From assembly GCF_033242365.1 (NCBI RefSeq), contig NZ_BTHK01000002.1:1-64000 (forward strand): a DNA stretch of 64,000 nt, given 5' to 3'. Shown piece after piece: positions 44,340 through 54,146 of this stretch. This stretch comes from Lachnoanaerobaculum sanguinis. GTDB taxonomy: Bacteria > Bacillota > Clostridia > Lachnospirales > Lachnospiraceae. Under the pieces are notes generated by a model. That model did no database searches and was not told where the DNA came from. It saw nothing but the letters and a program-made list of their open reading frames with translations. Every line of letters starts with the position of its first letter. The first letter of the stretch is position 1. Made by a program: the position numbers and the translations under genes.

Positions 44340-46217
44340 ATGATACTTGAAAATATTGAAAAGCCAAGTGATATAAAGAAATTAAAGAAAAAAGATTTAG
44401 ATATATTAGCAAGAGAGATAAGAGATTTTCTTATTGAAAAAATAAGTATAACAGGCGGACATTTGGCAAGCAATCTTGGAGTTGTGGAGCTCACCATGGC
44501 TATGCATATTGCATTTGATCTGCCTAAAGACAAGATAATATGGGATGTAGGACATCAGTCTTATACTCATAAAATACTTAGCGGAAGAAAAAATGCCTTT
44601 GATAATCTGAGAAAATTCGGAGGAATAGCAGGATTTCCAAAGACCAGTGAGTCAAAATTTGATGTCTTTAATACCGGACATTCTTCAACAAGCCTGTCTG
44701 CGGGACTTGGAATGGCATTCGGAAGAGATATAAAGGGAGAAAACTACAGAGTTATATCAGTAATAGGAGACGGTGCTCTTACAGGCGGTATGGCTTATGA
44801 AGCTCTAAATAATGCGGCTCAGATAAAGAAAAACTTTATCATGGTCTTAAATGACAATGAGATGTCCATTTCAAAAAATGTCGGAGGTATGAATGATTAC
44901 CTCAACAATATCAGAACCGGTGACGGATACAATAATCTAAAAAAGAGAGTTGTAAATTCACTGGAACGTTTGCCATATATCGGAAAGCCTATGATAGACA
45001 GCCTTAGACAAACAAAAAACGGCATAAAGCAGATATTGATACCGGGAATGTTGTTTGAAAATATGGGTGTTACTTATCTGGGACCTGTAGACGGACATAA
45101 TATTACCGCACTTTTAAAAGTCTTTGAAGAGGCAAAAAAGGTGGAAGGACCTGTACTTGTACATGTACTTACCAAAAAGGGAAAGGGATATTCACCGGCG
45201 GAAAATCATCCTGAAAATTTCCACGGAATAGGTGCATTTGATATTGCAAGCGGTAATGCAAAGTCCGGAAGCAAAAAGCCAACATATACGGATGTTTTTT
45301 CTAAAAAAATAGTGGAGCTTGCAAGTGAGAATAAAGATATTGTTGCAATAACCGCCGCAATGCCGGAAGGCTGTGGACTTTTGGATTTTAAAAATAAATT
45401 TCCGAAAAGATTTATTGATGTGGGTATAGCTGAGCAGCATGCCATAACATCTGCGGCAGGACTTGCAGCATCAGGACTTATACCTGTTGTTTGTGTATAT
45501 TCCTCATTTTTGCAAAGAGGATTTGATCAGATAGTGCATGATGTATGCTTACAAAATCTTCATGTGGTATTTGCAATCGACAGAGCGGGACTCGTAGGCG
45601 CTGACGGAGAAACACATCAGGGAATATTTGACGTGTCATTCCTTAGCTGTATTCCGAATATGACTTTACTTGCACCAAAGAACGCAGGAGAGTTGGAAGC
45701 ATGTCTTGAGTTTGCGATAAATTATAACGGACCCGTAGCTATAAGGTACCCGAGAGGTATCGCATATGACAGTTTAAATGAGTTTGAAACGCCTATAGAG
45801 TTTGGAAAGGGTGAGATGCTTTTTGAAGAAAGCGATATAGCCCTGCTTGCAATAGGAAGCATGGTAAGTACTGCAAAAAATCTCAGGGAAAAGCTGAAGG
45901 CAAATGATTTGAATGTATCCATTGCAAATGCCAGATTCTTTAAGCCAATAGATTTCGATTTGGTGGATAAATTATGTAAAGACCATAAACTTATCGTTAC
46001 CATGGAAGAGAATGTGATAAACGGTTCAATGGGTGAAAAAGTGAAAGCATATATTCATGAAAATCATAGGAATGTGGAAGTTTTAAATATTGCACTGCCT
46101 GACGGATATGTGGAGCATGGAGATGTGAGTCTTTTAAGAGAAAAACTTGAGATAGATTCAGATTCCATACTGAAAAAAGTTTTAGACAAATATGAGATGA
46201 TGAAAAATGAAAGATAG
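44340..46217 (+). CDS. dxs: 1-deoxy-D-xylulose-5-phosphate synthase
   Basis: Condenses pyruvate and glyceraldehyde 3-phosphate with thiamine diphosphate, the first and controlling step of the non-mevalonate isoprenoid path. The 625 residues show the N-terminal SNLGVVELTMAMHIAFD, the thiamine motif VIGDGALTGGMAYEALNNA (about 140-158), the pyrimidine-domain string YSSFLQRGFDQIVHDVCLQ and DRAGLVGADGETHQG, and a C-terminal transketolase domain. Length is normal. IspH of the same pathway begins at 63361. Dxs overlaps tlyA by 11 bases. Confidence 0.97.
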   Translation: MILENIEKPSDIKKLKKKDLDILAREIRDFLIEKISITGGHLASNLGVVELTMAMHIAFDLPKDKIIWDVGHQSYTHKILSGRKNAFDNLRKFGGIAGFPKTSESKFDVFNTGHSSTSLSAGLGMAFGRDIKGENYRVISVIGDGALTGGMAYEALNNAAQIKKNFIMVLNDNEMSISKNVGGMNDYLNNIRTGDGYNNLKKRVVNSLERLPYIGKPMIDSLRQTKNGIKQILIPGMLFENMGVTYLGPVDGHNITALLKVFEEAKKVEGPVLVHVLTKKGKGYSPAENHPENFHGIGAFDIASGNAKSGSKKPTYTDVFSKKIVELASENKDIVAITAAMPEGCGLLDFKNKFPKRFIDVGIAEQHAITSAAGLAASGLIPVVCVYSSFLQRGFDQIVHDVCLQNLHVVFAIDRAGLVGADGETHQGIFDVSFLSCIPNMTLLAPKNAGELEACLEFAINYNGPVAIRYPRGIAYDSLNEFETPIEFGKGEMLFEESDIALLAIGSMVSTAKNLREKLKANDLNVSIANARFFKPIDFDLVDKLCKDHKLIVTMEENVINGSMGEKVKAYIHENHRNVEVLNIALPDGYVEHGDVSLLREKLEIDSDSILKKVLDKYEMMKNER

Positions 46218-46998
46218 ATTGGATATACTTTTGGTAAAGCGTGGTCTTGCCGAAAGCAGAGAAAAAGCAAAGGCCATAATAATGTCGGGCATTGTATATG
46301 TTGACGGACAAAAGGAAGATAAAGCCGGACAGACATTTGCCGAGGAAGTAAATATTGAAGTGCGAGGCAGTACATTAAAATATGTGAGCCGCGGCGGACT
46401 GAAACTTGAAAAGGCTATGGAGTGCTTTGATGTAAGTGTGGAAAATAAAGTCTGTATGGACATAGGAGCATCAAGCGGAGGCTTTACCGACTGCATGCTT
46501 CAAAACGGCGCAACAAAGGTATATGCCGTGGATGTAGGACATGGACAGCTTGCATGGAAACTTAGAAATGACGAAAGAGTAGTAGTCATGGAAAAGACGA
46601 ATATAAGATATGTAAAACCTGAGGATATAGGTGAGGAGATAGATTTTGCAAGTATAGATGTATCTTTTATCTCATTGTCAAAAGTTTTACCGGCAGCTTA
46701 CAATCTTTTGAAAGAAAACGGTGAGATTGTCGCACTTATAAAGCCACAGTTTGAGGCCGGAAGAGAAAAGGTGGGTAAAAAAGGTGTGGTCAGAGAAAAG
46801 TCCACACATATAGAAGTCATAGAAAATTGTTTTCAGTATGCAAGAGAAAATAATTTCTCTGTGGAAGAACTTGAATTTTCACCTGTAAAGGGTCCTGAGG
46901 GAAATATTGAGTACCTTTATCATCTCGTAAAGAATAAAAAAGAAGAGAGTAATATAGATATAGAGGCGGTAGTAAATACCGCTCATGAGAGCTTATAA
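46207..46998 (+). CDS. tlyA: TlyA family rRNA 2'-O-methyltransferase (S4 plus FtsJ domains)
   Basis: The 263 residues form an N-terminal S4 RNA-binding domain (about 1-60; RLDILLVKRGLAESREKAKA) and an FtsJ/RrmJ-type methyltransferase (about 62-245) with the SAM motif DIGASSGGFTDCML near 81-94 and KPQFEAGREKVGKKG near 180-194. TlyA methylates 16S and 23S rRNA cytidines and, in some species, affects capreomycin sensitivity. It was earlier annotated as haemolysin, but methyltransferase is the better call. It overlaps dxs by 11 bases and is followed by nadK. Confidence 0.95.
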   Translation: MKDRLDILLVKRGLAESREKAKAIIMSGIVYVDGQKEDKAGQTFAEEVNIEVRGSTLKYVSRGGLKLEKAMECFDVSVENKVCMDIGASSGGFTDCMLQNGATKVYAVDVGHGQLAWKLRNDERVVVMEKTNIRYVKPEDIGEEIDFASIDVSFISLSKVLPAAYNLLKENGEIVALIKPQFEAGREKVGKKGVVREKSTHIEVIENCFQYARENNFSVEELEFSPVKGPEGNIEYLYHLVKNKKEESNIDIEAVVNTAHESL

Positions 46999-47015
46999 GA
47001 GAACGTGGAGGAAGC

Positions 47016-47840
47016 ATGAAAAGTTTTTTTCTTGTTGGAAACAGTGAGAAGGACGGAATAAAAAGAGCACTGTCCAATCTGGAAAATGAAATAAAGTCAA
47101 AGGGCGGAGTATGCTATAAATCCTATGGCTATATTGATACAAAAGACTTCCCGAAAGTTGACTGTGTTATTACTCTGGGTGGTGACGGTACTCTTATAAG
47201 GGCTGCAAGAGATATATCACATCTTGGGATACCTATAATAGGCATAAATATGGGACATATGGGTTATCTTACAAGTATCAATAAAGCGGGTGATGTCAAG
47301 AATATGGTGGATATACTCATCAATGATGAATATTTCATAGAAAAAAGAATGATGATATCCGCCACCGTTATAAGAGAAGGAAAAGAAATATGTACTTTGA
47401 ATGCTCTTAATGAAGCCGTTATTACCAGGCTTGAAAGATTAAAAACTATAAGATGTAATGTTTATATTGACGGGGATTTCTTGAATGAATATTCATCTGA
47501 TGGTATAATTGTAGCAACGCCTACAGGCTCAACCGCATACAATTTGAGTGCGGGAGGACCTATCATAGAGCCGAGCTCCAAGATGATGCTGATAACGGCA
47601 ATTTGTCCTCATGCCCTAAGTCAAAGAAGCATAGTACTTTCATCCTCAAAAGTAATACGTGTTTCATTTAATGACAATTTAAAGTCCAACAGAGAACTTG
47701 TAGTGGACGGCGATGAGAGTGTGATCCTGGAAAATAAGGACGTGATTGAATTAAGAGAGTCGGAAATATATGCCGGACTGATAAAATTAAAGAAGGGGAG
47801 TTTTCTGGACAACATCAGAAATAAGATGAATAGGATTTGA
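47016..47840 (+). CDS. nadK: NAD kinase
   Basis: Phosphorylates NAD to NADP. The 274 residues have the ATP/phosphate motif ITLGGDGTLIRAAR (about 52-65, GGDG at 55-58), the NAD-binding loop LNEAVITR near 131-138 and the conserved SDGIIVATPTGSTAYNLSAGG (SDG at about 164). A ribosome site (GGAGG) lies 6 bases before the ATG. It lies between tlyA and argR, the conserved order in Firmicutes. The product feeds biosynthetic reductases including MTHFR and isocitrate metabolism. Confidence 0.97.
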   Translation: MKSFFLVGNSEKDGIKRALSNLENEIKSKGGVCYKSYGYIDTKDFPKVDCVITLGGDGTLIRAARDISHLGIPIIGINMGHMGYLTSINKAGDVKNMVDILINDEYFIEKRMMISATVIREGKEICTLNALNEAVITRLERLKTIRCNVYIDGDFLNEYSSDGIIVATPTGSTAYNLSAGGPIIEPSSKMMLITAICPHALSQRSIVLSSSKVIRVSFNDNLKSNRELVVDGDESVILENKDVIELRESEIYAGLIKLKKGSFLDNIRNKMNRI

Positions 47841-47841
47841 T

Positions 47842-48297
47842 ATGAAAACAAAAAGACATTCAAAGATTGTGGAACTCATTAACTCGTATGATATCGAGAC
47901 ACAGGAGGAACTTGCACAAAAGCTGGAAGAGGGCGGCTTTGTAGTAACTCAGGCTACAGTTTCAAGAGATATCAGAGATTTAAAGCTTTCAAAAGTGGTA
48001 ACGGCTAACGGAAAGCAAAAATATTCTCTGATGCCTAAGCAGGACGGGATCTCTGAAAAATATGTAAGAATACTTGGAGAAGCCTTTGTATCAATGGATA
48101 TGGCACAAAATATTCTTGTAGTAAAGACCGTGTCGGGTATGGCCATGGCGGCTGCGGCGGCTCTTGACTCCATGCAGATGAGTGAGATAGTAGGTTGTAT
48201 TGCGGGTGATGATACAATTATGGCCGCCATAAGAAGTGTAGATGATACTGTGGTTGTCATGGAAAGAATAAGAAAACTTGTTTATAAGAATGAATAA
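47842..48297 (+). CDS. argR: Arginine repressor ArgR
   Basis: A hexameric repressor that uses arginine to control arginine synthesis and catabolism. The 151 residues have an N-terminal winged helix (about 1-72; TQATVSRDIRDLKLSKV) and a C-terminal arginine-binding domain with the core CIAGDDTIMAAIRS near 116-129. The start is 1 base after the nadK stop. The gene is in the conserved nadK-argR-recN order. No arg biosynthetic genes lie in the window, so its targets are elsewhere. Confidence 0.96.
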   Translation: MKTKRHSKIVELINSYDIETQEELAQKLEEGGFVVTQATVSRDIRDLKLSKVVTANGKQKYSLMPKQDGISEKYVRILGEAFVSMDMAQNILVVKTVSGMAMAAAAALDSMQMSEIVGCIAGDDTIMAAIRSVDDTVVVMERIRKLVYKNE

Positions 48298-48337
48298 GTA
48301 TAACGATGTATCAGGGTAGTATCTAAAAAGGAGAATT

Positions 48338-49987
48338 ATGCTGATAGAATTACATATAAAAAATCTTGCATTAATAAAAAAAGCGGATATTTACTTTAAA
48401 GAGGGACTTAGTGTACTTAGCGGTGAGACAGGTGCGGGAAAATCTATTTTGATAGATTCAATAAATCTTGCTTTGGGTGCAAAGACGAGTAAAGACATTA
48501 TAAGAACAGGTGAAAATGAGGGTATTGTAGAACTTATTTTCACATTGGATGAGAAGCGAAAAGAAAAACTGAAAACATTGGATATATCTTTTGAAGACGA
48601 TTTACTGATAATAACCAGGAAAATAAGCTCCACAAGAAGTGTGTGCAGAATCAATGATGAAACCGTAACTCTTGCCAAGTTAAGAGAGATTACAGACACA
48701 TTGATTGATATTCACGGACAGCATGAACATCAATCACTTCTAAGTGCAGGTAACAATCTGATACTGTTGGATTCTTTTTGTCCTGAAAAGCTTATGGAGA
48801 TAAAGAAGAATTTATCAAAAAATTACGGTGAGTTAAAAAAGATAAATCAAAGAATTCAGGAAGGAATAGATGAAAGGCTCAGGAAAAGAGAAATCGATAT
48901 ACTTGATTTTGAAATCTCCGAAATAAAAAAAGCAAATATAAAGCCTAATGAAGAAGAGGAACTTGAGCAGGTATTTAAAAAGGGAAAGAGTATATCAAAG
49001 ATAAATGATGTGCTTTCAGATTTACTTGAAGAGCTTGAAAACGAAGATATAGGAAGCAATATCAAGTCGGTTTCAGAGATTGCCTTATTGGACGACAGTC
49101 TGGACATTGTATTGTCAAATTTAAATACAATTGAAGATTTGATAGCCGAAACAATGCATTATACAAGCAGATATCTCGATAATCTTGAATATGACGAGGA
49201 AGAACATGACAGGGTAATAGAGAGACTGGATACAATAAGACATATAAAATCAAAGTATTCAAGTGATTATAATAAAATCAAAGAGCTATTAAAAGAAAAA
49301 GAAAAGAGACTTGAATTTTTAAAAGACTTTGAGGATGAAGTACTTGTACTGAAGGAAAATGCGATAAAACTTGAAGAGAGTATTATAAAAGACTGTACCA
49401 AAATCAGCGAAATAAGAAAAGATGTTGCAGTTACATTGGCCAAAAGAATAAAGGAAGAACTTGAAGATTTAAACTTCCTCGGAGTGGAATTTGAAATCAA
49501 ATTTACAAAGAGAGAGAAGATTTCAAGAGACGGATTTGATGCGGTGGAATTTTTGATAAGTACAAATCCGGGGCAACCTCTAAAACCTTTACATATGGTT
49601 GCAAGCGGCGGTGAGCTGTCCAGAATAATGCTTGCATTAAAGACTGTTTTTGCAAATAATGATGATATACAGACTTTGATATTTGATGAGATAGATACGG
49701 GAATAAGCGGAAACACGGCTGTAAAAGTCGGTGAAAAACTTAGCCATATATCAAAAACCCATCAGGTACTTTGTATTTCACATTTGCCGCAGATAGCTGT
49801 AATGGCGGATCAAAATTTGTTCATATCAAAGTCTACAGACGGAAAGTCTACACAAACGAATATTGATTTACTGGATAAGGATGGTAAAATAAAAGAGATA
49901 GCCAGATTGATCGGCGGAAATAATTTGACTGAAGTTGTACTTAAAACCGCAAGGGAAATGATACAGGAAGCGGACTCAAGGAAATAA
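48338..49987 (+). CDS. recN: DNA repair protein RecN
   Basis: An SMC-like ATPase that bridges broken DNA ends and acts with RecA. The 549 residues have Walker A LSGETGAGKSILID at 27-40, two long coiled-coil regions (about 155-240 and 285-370) and the C-terminal ABC signature SGGELSRIMLALKTVF near 425-440 with Walker B LIFDEIDTGISG near 450. AAGGAG precedes ATG 48338. It is the last gene of the operon of DNA-repair and cofactor genes starting at nusB. Confidence 0.97.
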   Translation: MLIELHIKNLALIKKADIYFKEGLSVLSGETGAGKSILIDSINLALGAKTSKDIIRTGENEGIVELIFTLDEKRKEKLKTLDISFEDDLLIITRKISSTRSVCRINDETVTLAKLREITDTLIDIHGQHEHQSLLSAGNNLILLDSFCPEKLMEIKKNLSKNYGELKKINQRIQEGIDERLRKREIDILDFEISEIKKANIKPNEEEELEQVFKKGKSISKINDVLSDLLEELENEDIGSNIKSVSEIALLDDSLDIVLSNLNTIEDLIAETMHYTSRYLDNLEYDEEEHDRVIERLDTIRHIKSKYSSDYNKIKELLKEKEKRLEFLKDFEDEVLVLKENAIKLEESIIKDCTKISEIRKDVAVTLAKRIKEELEDLNFLGVEFEIKFTKREKISRDGFDAVEFLISTNPGQPLKPLHMVASGGELSRIMLALKTVFANNDDIQTLIFDEIDTGISGNTAVKVGEKLSHISKTHQVLCISHLPQIAVMADQNLFISKSTDGKSTQTNIDLLDKDGKIKEIARLIGGNNLTEVVLKTAREMIQEADSRK

Positions 49988-50000
49988 GGAGGGAACACCT

Positions 50001-51443
50001 ATGAAGAAGATATTATTTGTTGCATCGGAAGCGGTACCGTTTATTAAAACAGGCGGTTTGGCGGATGTGGTCGGCTCTTTACCGAAGTATTTGGATAAGA
50101 GATATTTTGATGCCAGAGTTATTTTGCCGAAGTATATGTGTATGAAGGAAGAAATAAGAAACTCTCTGGAATATATAGGTGATTTCTATATTGATTATGC
50201 CGGCTCAAGTAAGTATGTCGGAGTGTTAAAGAAGGAAGTTGAAGGAGTAACATTTTATTTTATAGATAATGAAGAGTACTTCGGAGGTCCAAAGCCTTAT
50301 GGAGACTGGCTTTATGATATTGAAAAGTTTATTTTCTTCTCACAGGCCGCTCTATGTGCACTGCCTTTTGTAGACTTCAGACCGGATCTTATTCACTGTC
50401 ATGACTGGCAGACCGGATTGGTTCCCGTATATTTGAAGGACAGATTTGCAGGCGGAGATTTCTTTAGAGGAATAAAGTCCGTATTTACAATACATAATCT
50501 TAAATTCCAGGGTACTTGGGATGTTAAGACAATACAGTATTTTTCAGGCTTAAGTGATTATTATTTCACACCTGATAAGTTGGAGGCTTTTAAGGATGCC
50601 AACCTCTTAAAGGGTGGACTTGTATATGCTGATGCTATAACAACAGTATCAAAGACATATGCGAATGAAATTCAAAATCCTTTCTACGGTGAAGGATTGG
50701 ACGGGCTTTTAAGAGCCAGACAAAATGATCTGAGAGGTATTGTAAACGGTATTGATTATAATGAGTTTGACCCTGAAACAGACAAGCTTATTTATAAAAA
50801 TTATAACAGCAAGAACTTCAGAAAAGAAAAAATTAAAAATAAGAGAGCTTTGCAAAAAGAGCTTGGACTGCCTGTAGATGACAATAAGTTTATGCTTGCG
50901 GTTATTTCAAGACTTACGGATCAAAAGGGATTTGATTTGGTGGAATATATGATGGATCAAATCTGTGAGGAGAATGTACAGCTTGTGGTACTGGGAACCG
51001 GAGATGACAGATATGAAAACATGTTCAGACATTATGCATGGAAGTATCCTGACAGAGTGTCTGCAAATATCTATTACTCCGAGGAGATGTCACATAAGAT
51101 ATATGCCGCTGCGGACGCCTTCCTTATGCCTTCGTTGTTTGAACCGTGCGGTCTCAGCCAGCTGATGTCTTTAAGATACGGAACTCTTCCTATAGTTCGT
51201 GAGACAGGCGGACTTTGTGATACCGTAGAGAGCTATAATGAATTTGAGTCAAAGGGTACAGGTTTCTCATTTGCAAACTATAATGCACATGAGATGCTTG
51301 ACAGAATAAATTTTGCAAAGCATATTTATTATGATAAAAAAAGAGAATGGAATAAGATGATTGACAGAGCGATGGCTGTGGACTTCTCGTGGAAGCAGTC
51401 TGCACTTGAGTATCAGGCTCTGTATGATTGGTTAATAGGATGA
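50001..51443 (+). CDS. glgA: Glycogen synthase (ADP-glucose type, GT5)
   Basis: Transfers glucose from ADP-glucose to the growing alpha-1,4 glucan. The 480-residue GT5 enzyme has the ADP-glucose motif PFIKTGGLADVVGSLPKYL near 14-32, the HCHDWQTGLVPVYLKD region near 133-148 and the acid-base string SLFEPCGLSQLMSLRYGTLP near 377-396. The length and order match bacterial GlgA. No other glg gene is adjacent, so glycogen synthesis is only partly represented. It has a strong AAGGAGG site and starts a tight series of genes; its stop overlaps the HD gene start (ATGA). Confidence 0.97.
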   Translation: MKKILFVASEAVPFIKTGGLADVVGSLPKYLDKRYFDARVILPKYMCMKEEIRNSLEYIGDFYIDYAGSSKYVGVLKKEVEGVTFYFIDNEEYFGGPKPYGDWLYDIEKFIFFSQAALCALPFVDFRPDLIHCHDWQTGLVPVYLKDRFAGGDFFRGIKSVFTIHNLKFQGTWDVKTIQYFSGLSDYYFTPDKLEAFKDANLLKGGLVYADAITTVSKTYANEIQNPFYGEGLDGLLRARQNDLRGIVNGIDYNEFDPETDKLIYKNYNSKNFRKEKIKNKRALQKELGLPVDDNKFMLAVISRLTDQKGFDLVEYMMDQICEENVQLVVLGTGDDRYENMFRHYAWKYPDRVSANIYYSEEMSHKIYAAADAFLMPSLFEPCGLSQLMSLRYGTLPIVRETGGLCDTVESYNEFESKGTGFSFANYNAHEMLDRINFAKHIYYDKKREWNKMIDRAMAVDFSWKQSALEYQALYDWLIG

Positions 51444-51925
51444 AAGAATATTTAAATAATATAGAGTATATGGAATGCGTTAAAGATATACTTAACAGTG
51501 AAATTTTTCAAAAACTTGACGGCTTTGTTCAGCATGGATGTACATCCACAATGGAGCACAGTATAGACGTTTCATATACAACATATTTAGTGTGCAAAAA
51601 ACTTGGTTTAAATTATAAATCTGCTGCAAGAGCGGCGCTTTTACATGATTTTTACCTTTATGACTGGCATAGACCGACAAAGGAAACGGGAGCATTTTTA
51701 CATGGCTTTACACATCCTTATAAAGCGGCAAAAAATGCCAAAAAGTATTTTAATATAACAAATAAGGAAGCAAGTATGATTAAAACTCATATGTTTCCTT
51801 TAACACCGATTCCTCCTCTTTCAAGGGAGGGATGGGTGCTCACAATGGCTGACAAGTCAACTTCTGTAAATGAAATAATTGCAAATATGAAAAATGTTCA
51901 CAGAGCAGGGGAGGGGACTGTATGA
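51440..51925 (+). CDS. HD-domain phosphohydrolase-like protein
   Basis: The 161 residues contain an HD metal-binding pattern: His in EHSIDVSYTTY, the HD pair in ALLHDFYLYDW and a late Asp in VLTMADKSTS. These domains hydrolyse nucleotides or phosphate esters, but the substrate is unknown. The ATG 51440 overlaps the glgA stop and is preferred to a TTG in the same frame at 51428; the ribosome site is weak, so coupling is likely. A PAP2-like phosphatase gene overlaps its stop by 4 bases and a HAD hydrolase follows, making a run of three possible phosphatases. Confidence 0.85.
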   Translation: MKEYLNNIEYMECVKDILNSEIFQKLDGFVQHGCTSTMEHSIDVSYTTYLVCKKLGLNYKSAARAALLHDFYLYDWHRPTKETGAFLHGFTHPYKAAKNAKKYFNITNKEASMIKTHMFPLTPIPPLSREGWVLTMADKSTSVNEIIANMKNVHRAGEGTV

Positions 51926-52380
51926 GTATTTTAGATGATATTGTTTCAAATCAGGTGCTCATCAGTGCGGCTCTTGGATGGCTGGTCGCTCAGCTTTTAA
52001 AGACAATGATTGATATATGGTATAATAAATCATTTTCACCCGACAGACTCTGGGGAAGCGGCGGAATGCCAAGTTCACATTCAGCTACGGTATGTGCTCT
52101 GGCAACCTCAAGTGCATTAAAACACGGGTTTGCAGGCTTTGAGTTTGCCGTTACATTTATTTTTGCTTTGGTTGTTATGTATGATGCAATGGGAGTAAGA
52201 AGAGAGACGGGAAAGCAGGCAAAACTTCTTAATATGATTCTGGAAAATAATATTTTTGAAGATAATTTTGAACATTTTGAAGAGAGATTGAAAGAATTCG
52301 TAGGACATACTCCGCTTCAGGTATTTATGGGTGCGATTTTAGGTATTGTTATAGCATTTGTAATTGGAGGAATATATTAA
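51922..52380 (+). CDS. Divergent PAP2-family membrane protein
   Basis: A 152-residue membrane protein of the divergent PAP2 type (YuiD-like). It has about four membrane segments and the motif GSGGMPSSHSATVCALATS near 48-66, where the SxHS sequence corresponds to the PAP2 active-site motif; the other PAP2 motif YDAMGVRRETGKQAK is near 89-103. The substrate is likely a lipid or sugar phosphate but not established for this family. It starts inside the HD gene stop and overlaps the following HAD gene by 1 base. Confidence 0.92.
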   Translation: MSILDDIVSNQVLISAALGWLVAQLLKTMIDIWYNKSFSPDRLWGSGGMPSSHSATVCALATSSALKHGFAGFEFAVTFIFALVVMYDAMGVRRETGKQAKLLNMILENNIFEDNFEHFEERLKEFVGHTPLQVFMGAILGIVIAFVIGGIY

Positions 52381-53159
52381 TGATAAAACTTATTGCCTCG
52401 GATGTGGACGGAACTTTGGTAAGTGACGGCGGCGGCAAGCTTGACAAAAGAATAGTTGATATGATAAAGGCTGTTCATGACAAAGGAATTCATTTTGCCG
52501 TTGCCTCCGGAAGGCAGTGGGTGAGTATAGAAAATGTCTTTGAAGAAGTAAAGGACAAGATATTTTATATATCAGATAACGGAGCTTATATCGGGGTAAA
52601 CGGTAGAAGTCTGTTTGTAAATGAAATGGATGATAAGATTTCAAAGGAATTGATTCTTGATTTAAGAAAAAACAAGGATTTGATTGCTGTGGTTGCCGAT
52701 GAATCATCATACTATATTGAGGAAAACAATGAATTTCTTATAGACTGGATAAGAGGAGGATACAGGGGCAGAATAGAACTTGTAGACGACCTTACCAAGG
52801 TGGAAAATATAATAAAAATTTCCGCATATTCGGAGAATGTATACGGTAAGGCCGATGATATTATAGAAAAATATTCGGATAAACTTTTGATAAATTATGC
52901 AGGTGAGATGTGGCTTGACTGTACCGCAAAGGGAGTGAGCAAGGGAAATGCTCTAAAGAAGCTTCAGGAAGCTTTTGATATAAAGGAAAACGAGACAATG
53001 GTTTTCGGTGATCAGGCCAATGATGTTGAAATGTTTAAGGCGGCTTACTATTCATTTGCAGTAGAAAATGCGGCTCCTGTAGCAAAGGAAGCGGCAAGAT
53101 TTATGGCAGACAGCAATGAAAACCTTGGAGTTTTGAAGATATTAAACTATCTGCTTTAG
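52380..53159 (+). CDS. Cof-type HAD-IIB phosphatase
   Basis: The 259-residue HAD phosphatase shows motif I IASDVDGTLVSDG at 5-17, motif II SGRQW near 41-45, and the C-terminal motif III/IV region GVSKGNALKK and FGDQANDVEMFKAA near 201-214. The mixed cap is type C2B. Family members dephosphorylate sugar phosphates or phospholipid head-groups; the substrate is not predictable. It starts with the last base of the PAP2 gene stop (TAATG) and is followed by a lipoprotein gene after 9 bases. Confidence 0.92.
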   Translation: MIKLIASDVDGTLVSDGGGKLDKRIVDMIKAVHDKGIHFAVASGRQWVSIENVFEEVKDKIFYISDNGAYIGVNGRSLFVNEMDDKISKELILDLRKNKDLIAVVADESSYYIEENNEFLIDWIRGGYRGRIELVDDLTKVENIIKISAYSENVYGKADDIIEKYSDKLLINYAGEMWLDCTAKGVSKGNALKKLQEAFDIKENETMVFGDQANDVEMFKAAYYSFAVENAAPVAKEAARFMADSNENLGVLKILNYLL

Positions 53160-53168
53160 GAGACGGAA

Positions 53169-54146
53169 TTGAAGAGAAAATTTTTAGTCGGATTCATAAC
53201 GGCTCTTTTTATTTCAGGTTGTGGAATAAAAACGTCCGGCATAAGTGAAAATATAAAGATAAATTTATCAGAAAACAAACTTGGATATAATTACAGTCAG
53301 ATGCTTATTCCCGCATTGTCGGAGAGTCAAATTATTACCGATACATATACAGATGCAATATGGGACAGCTATGTTGACAAGGACACAAAATTTACATTCA
53401 GAGATAATTTTTATAATGATTTAAAAAATTATTATAAAGAACTTGTTGTACTTAAAAGAATTGCGGAAAACGAAAATATTACATTATCGGAGCAGGATAA
53501 AACAAAAGCATTAAAGCTTTCAAAGATATTTTACGATGAAAATGTGGCAAACAGTGAAAGCTTTCCGGGACTTACACAGGAAGACTGTGATACGGTTTTC
53601 ATGGATTATGTTCTGGTGGATAAAACAAAAAAAGAATTGATTGAAAAGAATGTAAAAGAAGTCAGTGAAAGTGAAGCCAGAATAATGGATTTTCATGTGA
53701 TTGAGGTTTCTGATTATGAACTTGCAAATACTCTTTTAGACAGATTAAATAATGGTGAGAATTGTGTGAAACTGGCAACTCAATTTTCTGAAAGCGACAG
53801 TATTTCAAGAAGTATAGCGATAAATAACGAAACTGAAGATGTAAAGAACACTTTGGGAGTAATGGAAGACGGAAGTGTAAGTCCCATAGTTACAAACAAG
53901 GGTAAATATGTGCTTTATAAATGTGTAAAGAGCTATAATGCGGAAGCCACAAAAAAGAATAAGCAAAGAATAAAAGAGGAAAGAGAATCGGCATATCTGT
54001 TGAATTTATATAATGAGTTTGTAAAAGAAAATCCTATAGATATAAACGAAAGCGAGTTCGATAAGGTTTGCAAAAATTCAGGGTCTCATCTTTCGGGAAG
54101 AGATTTCTTTACACTGTGGTCGGAGGAAGCAAATGCAGGTCTTTGA
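53169..54146 (+). CDS. SurA/PrsA-like peptidyl-prolyl isomerase-family lipoprotein
   Basis: A 325-residue exported lipoprotein, with lipobox LFISGC and the modified Cys18. The start is TTG 53169 after AGGAGA. The sequence is helix-rich to about 165; between about 170 and 265 a weak parvulin (rotamase) domain can be seen, with VIEVSDYELANTLLDRLNNG, TQFSESDS, and MEDGSVSPIVTNKGKYVLYK. A helical tail follows. This matches PrsA/SurA-type chaperones that fold exported proteins outside the membrane, but the domain is diverged and activity is unproven. It overlaps the DUF5721-like gene by 14 bases. Confidence 0.8.
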   Translation: MKRKFLVGFITALFISGCGIKTSGISENIKINLSENKLGYNYSQMLIPALSESQIITDTYTDAIWDSYVDKDTKFTFRDNFYNDLKNYYKELVVLKRIAENENITLSEQDKTKALKLSKIFYDENVANSESFPGLTQEDCDTVFMDYVLVDKTKKELIEKNVKEVSESEARIMDFHVIEVSDYELANTLLDRLNNGENCVKLATQFSESDSISRSIAINNETEDVKNTLGVMEDGSVSPIVTNKGKYVLYKCVKSYNAEATKKNKQRIKEERESAYLLNLYNEFVKENPIDINESEFDKVCKNSGSHLSGRDFFTLWSEEANAGL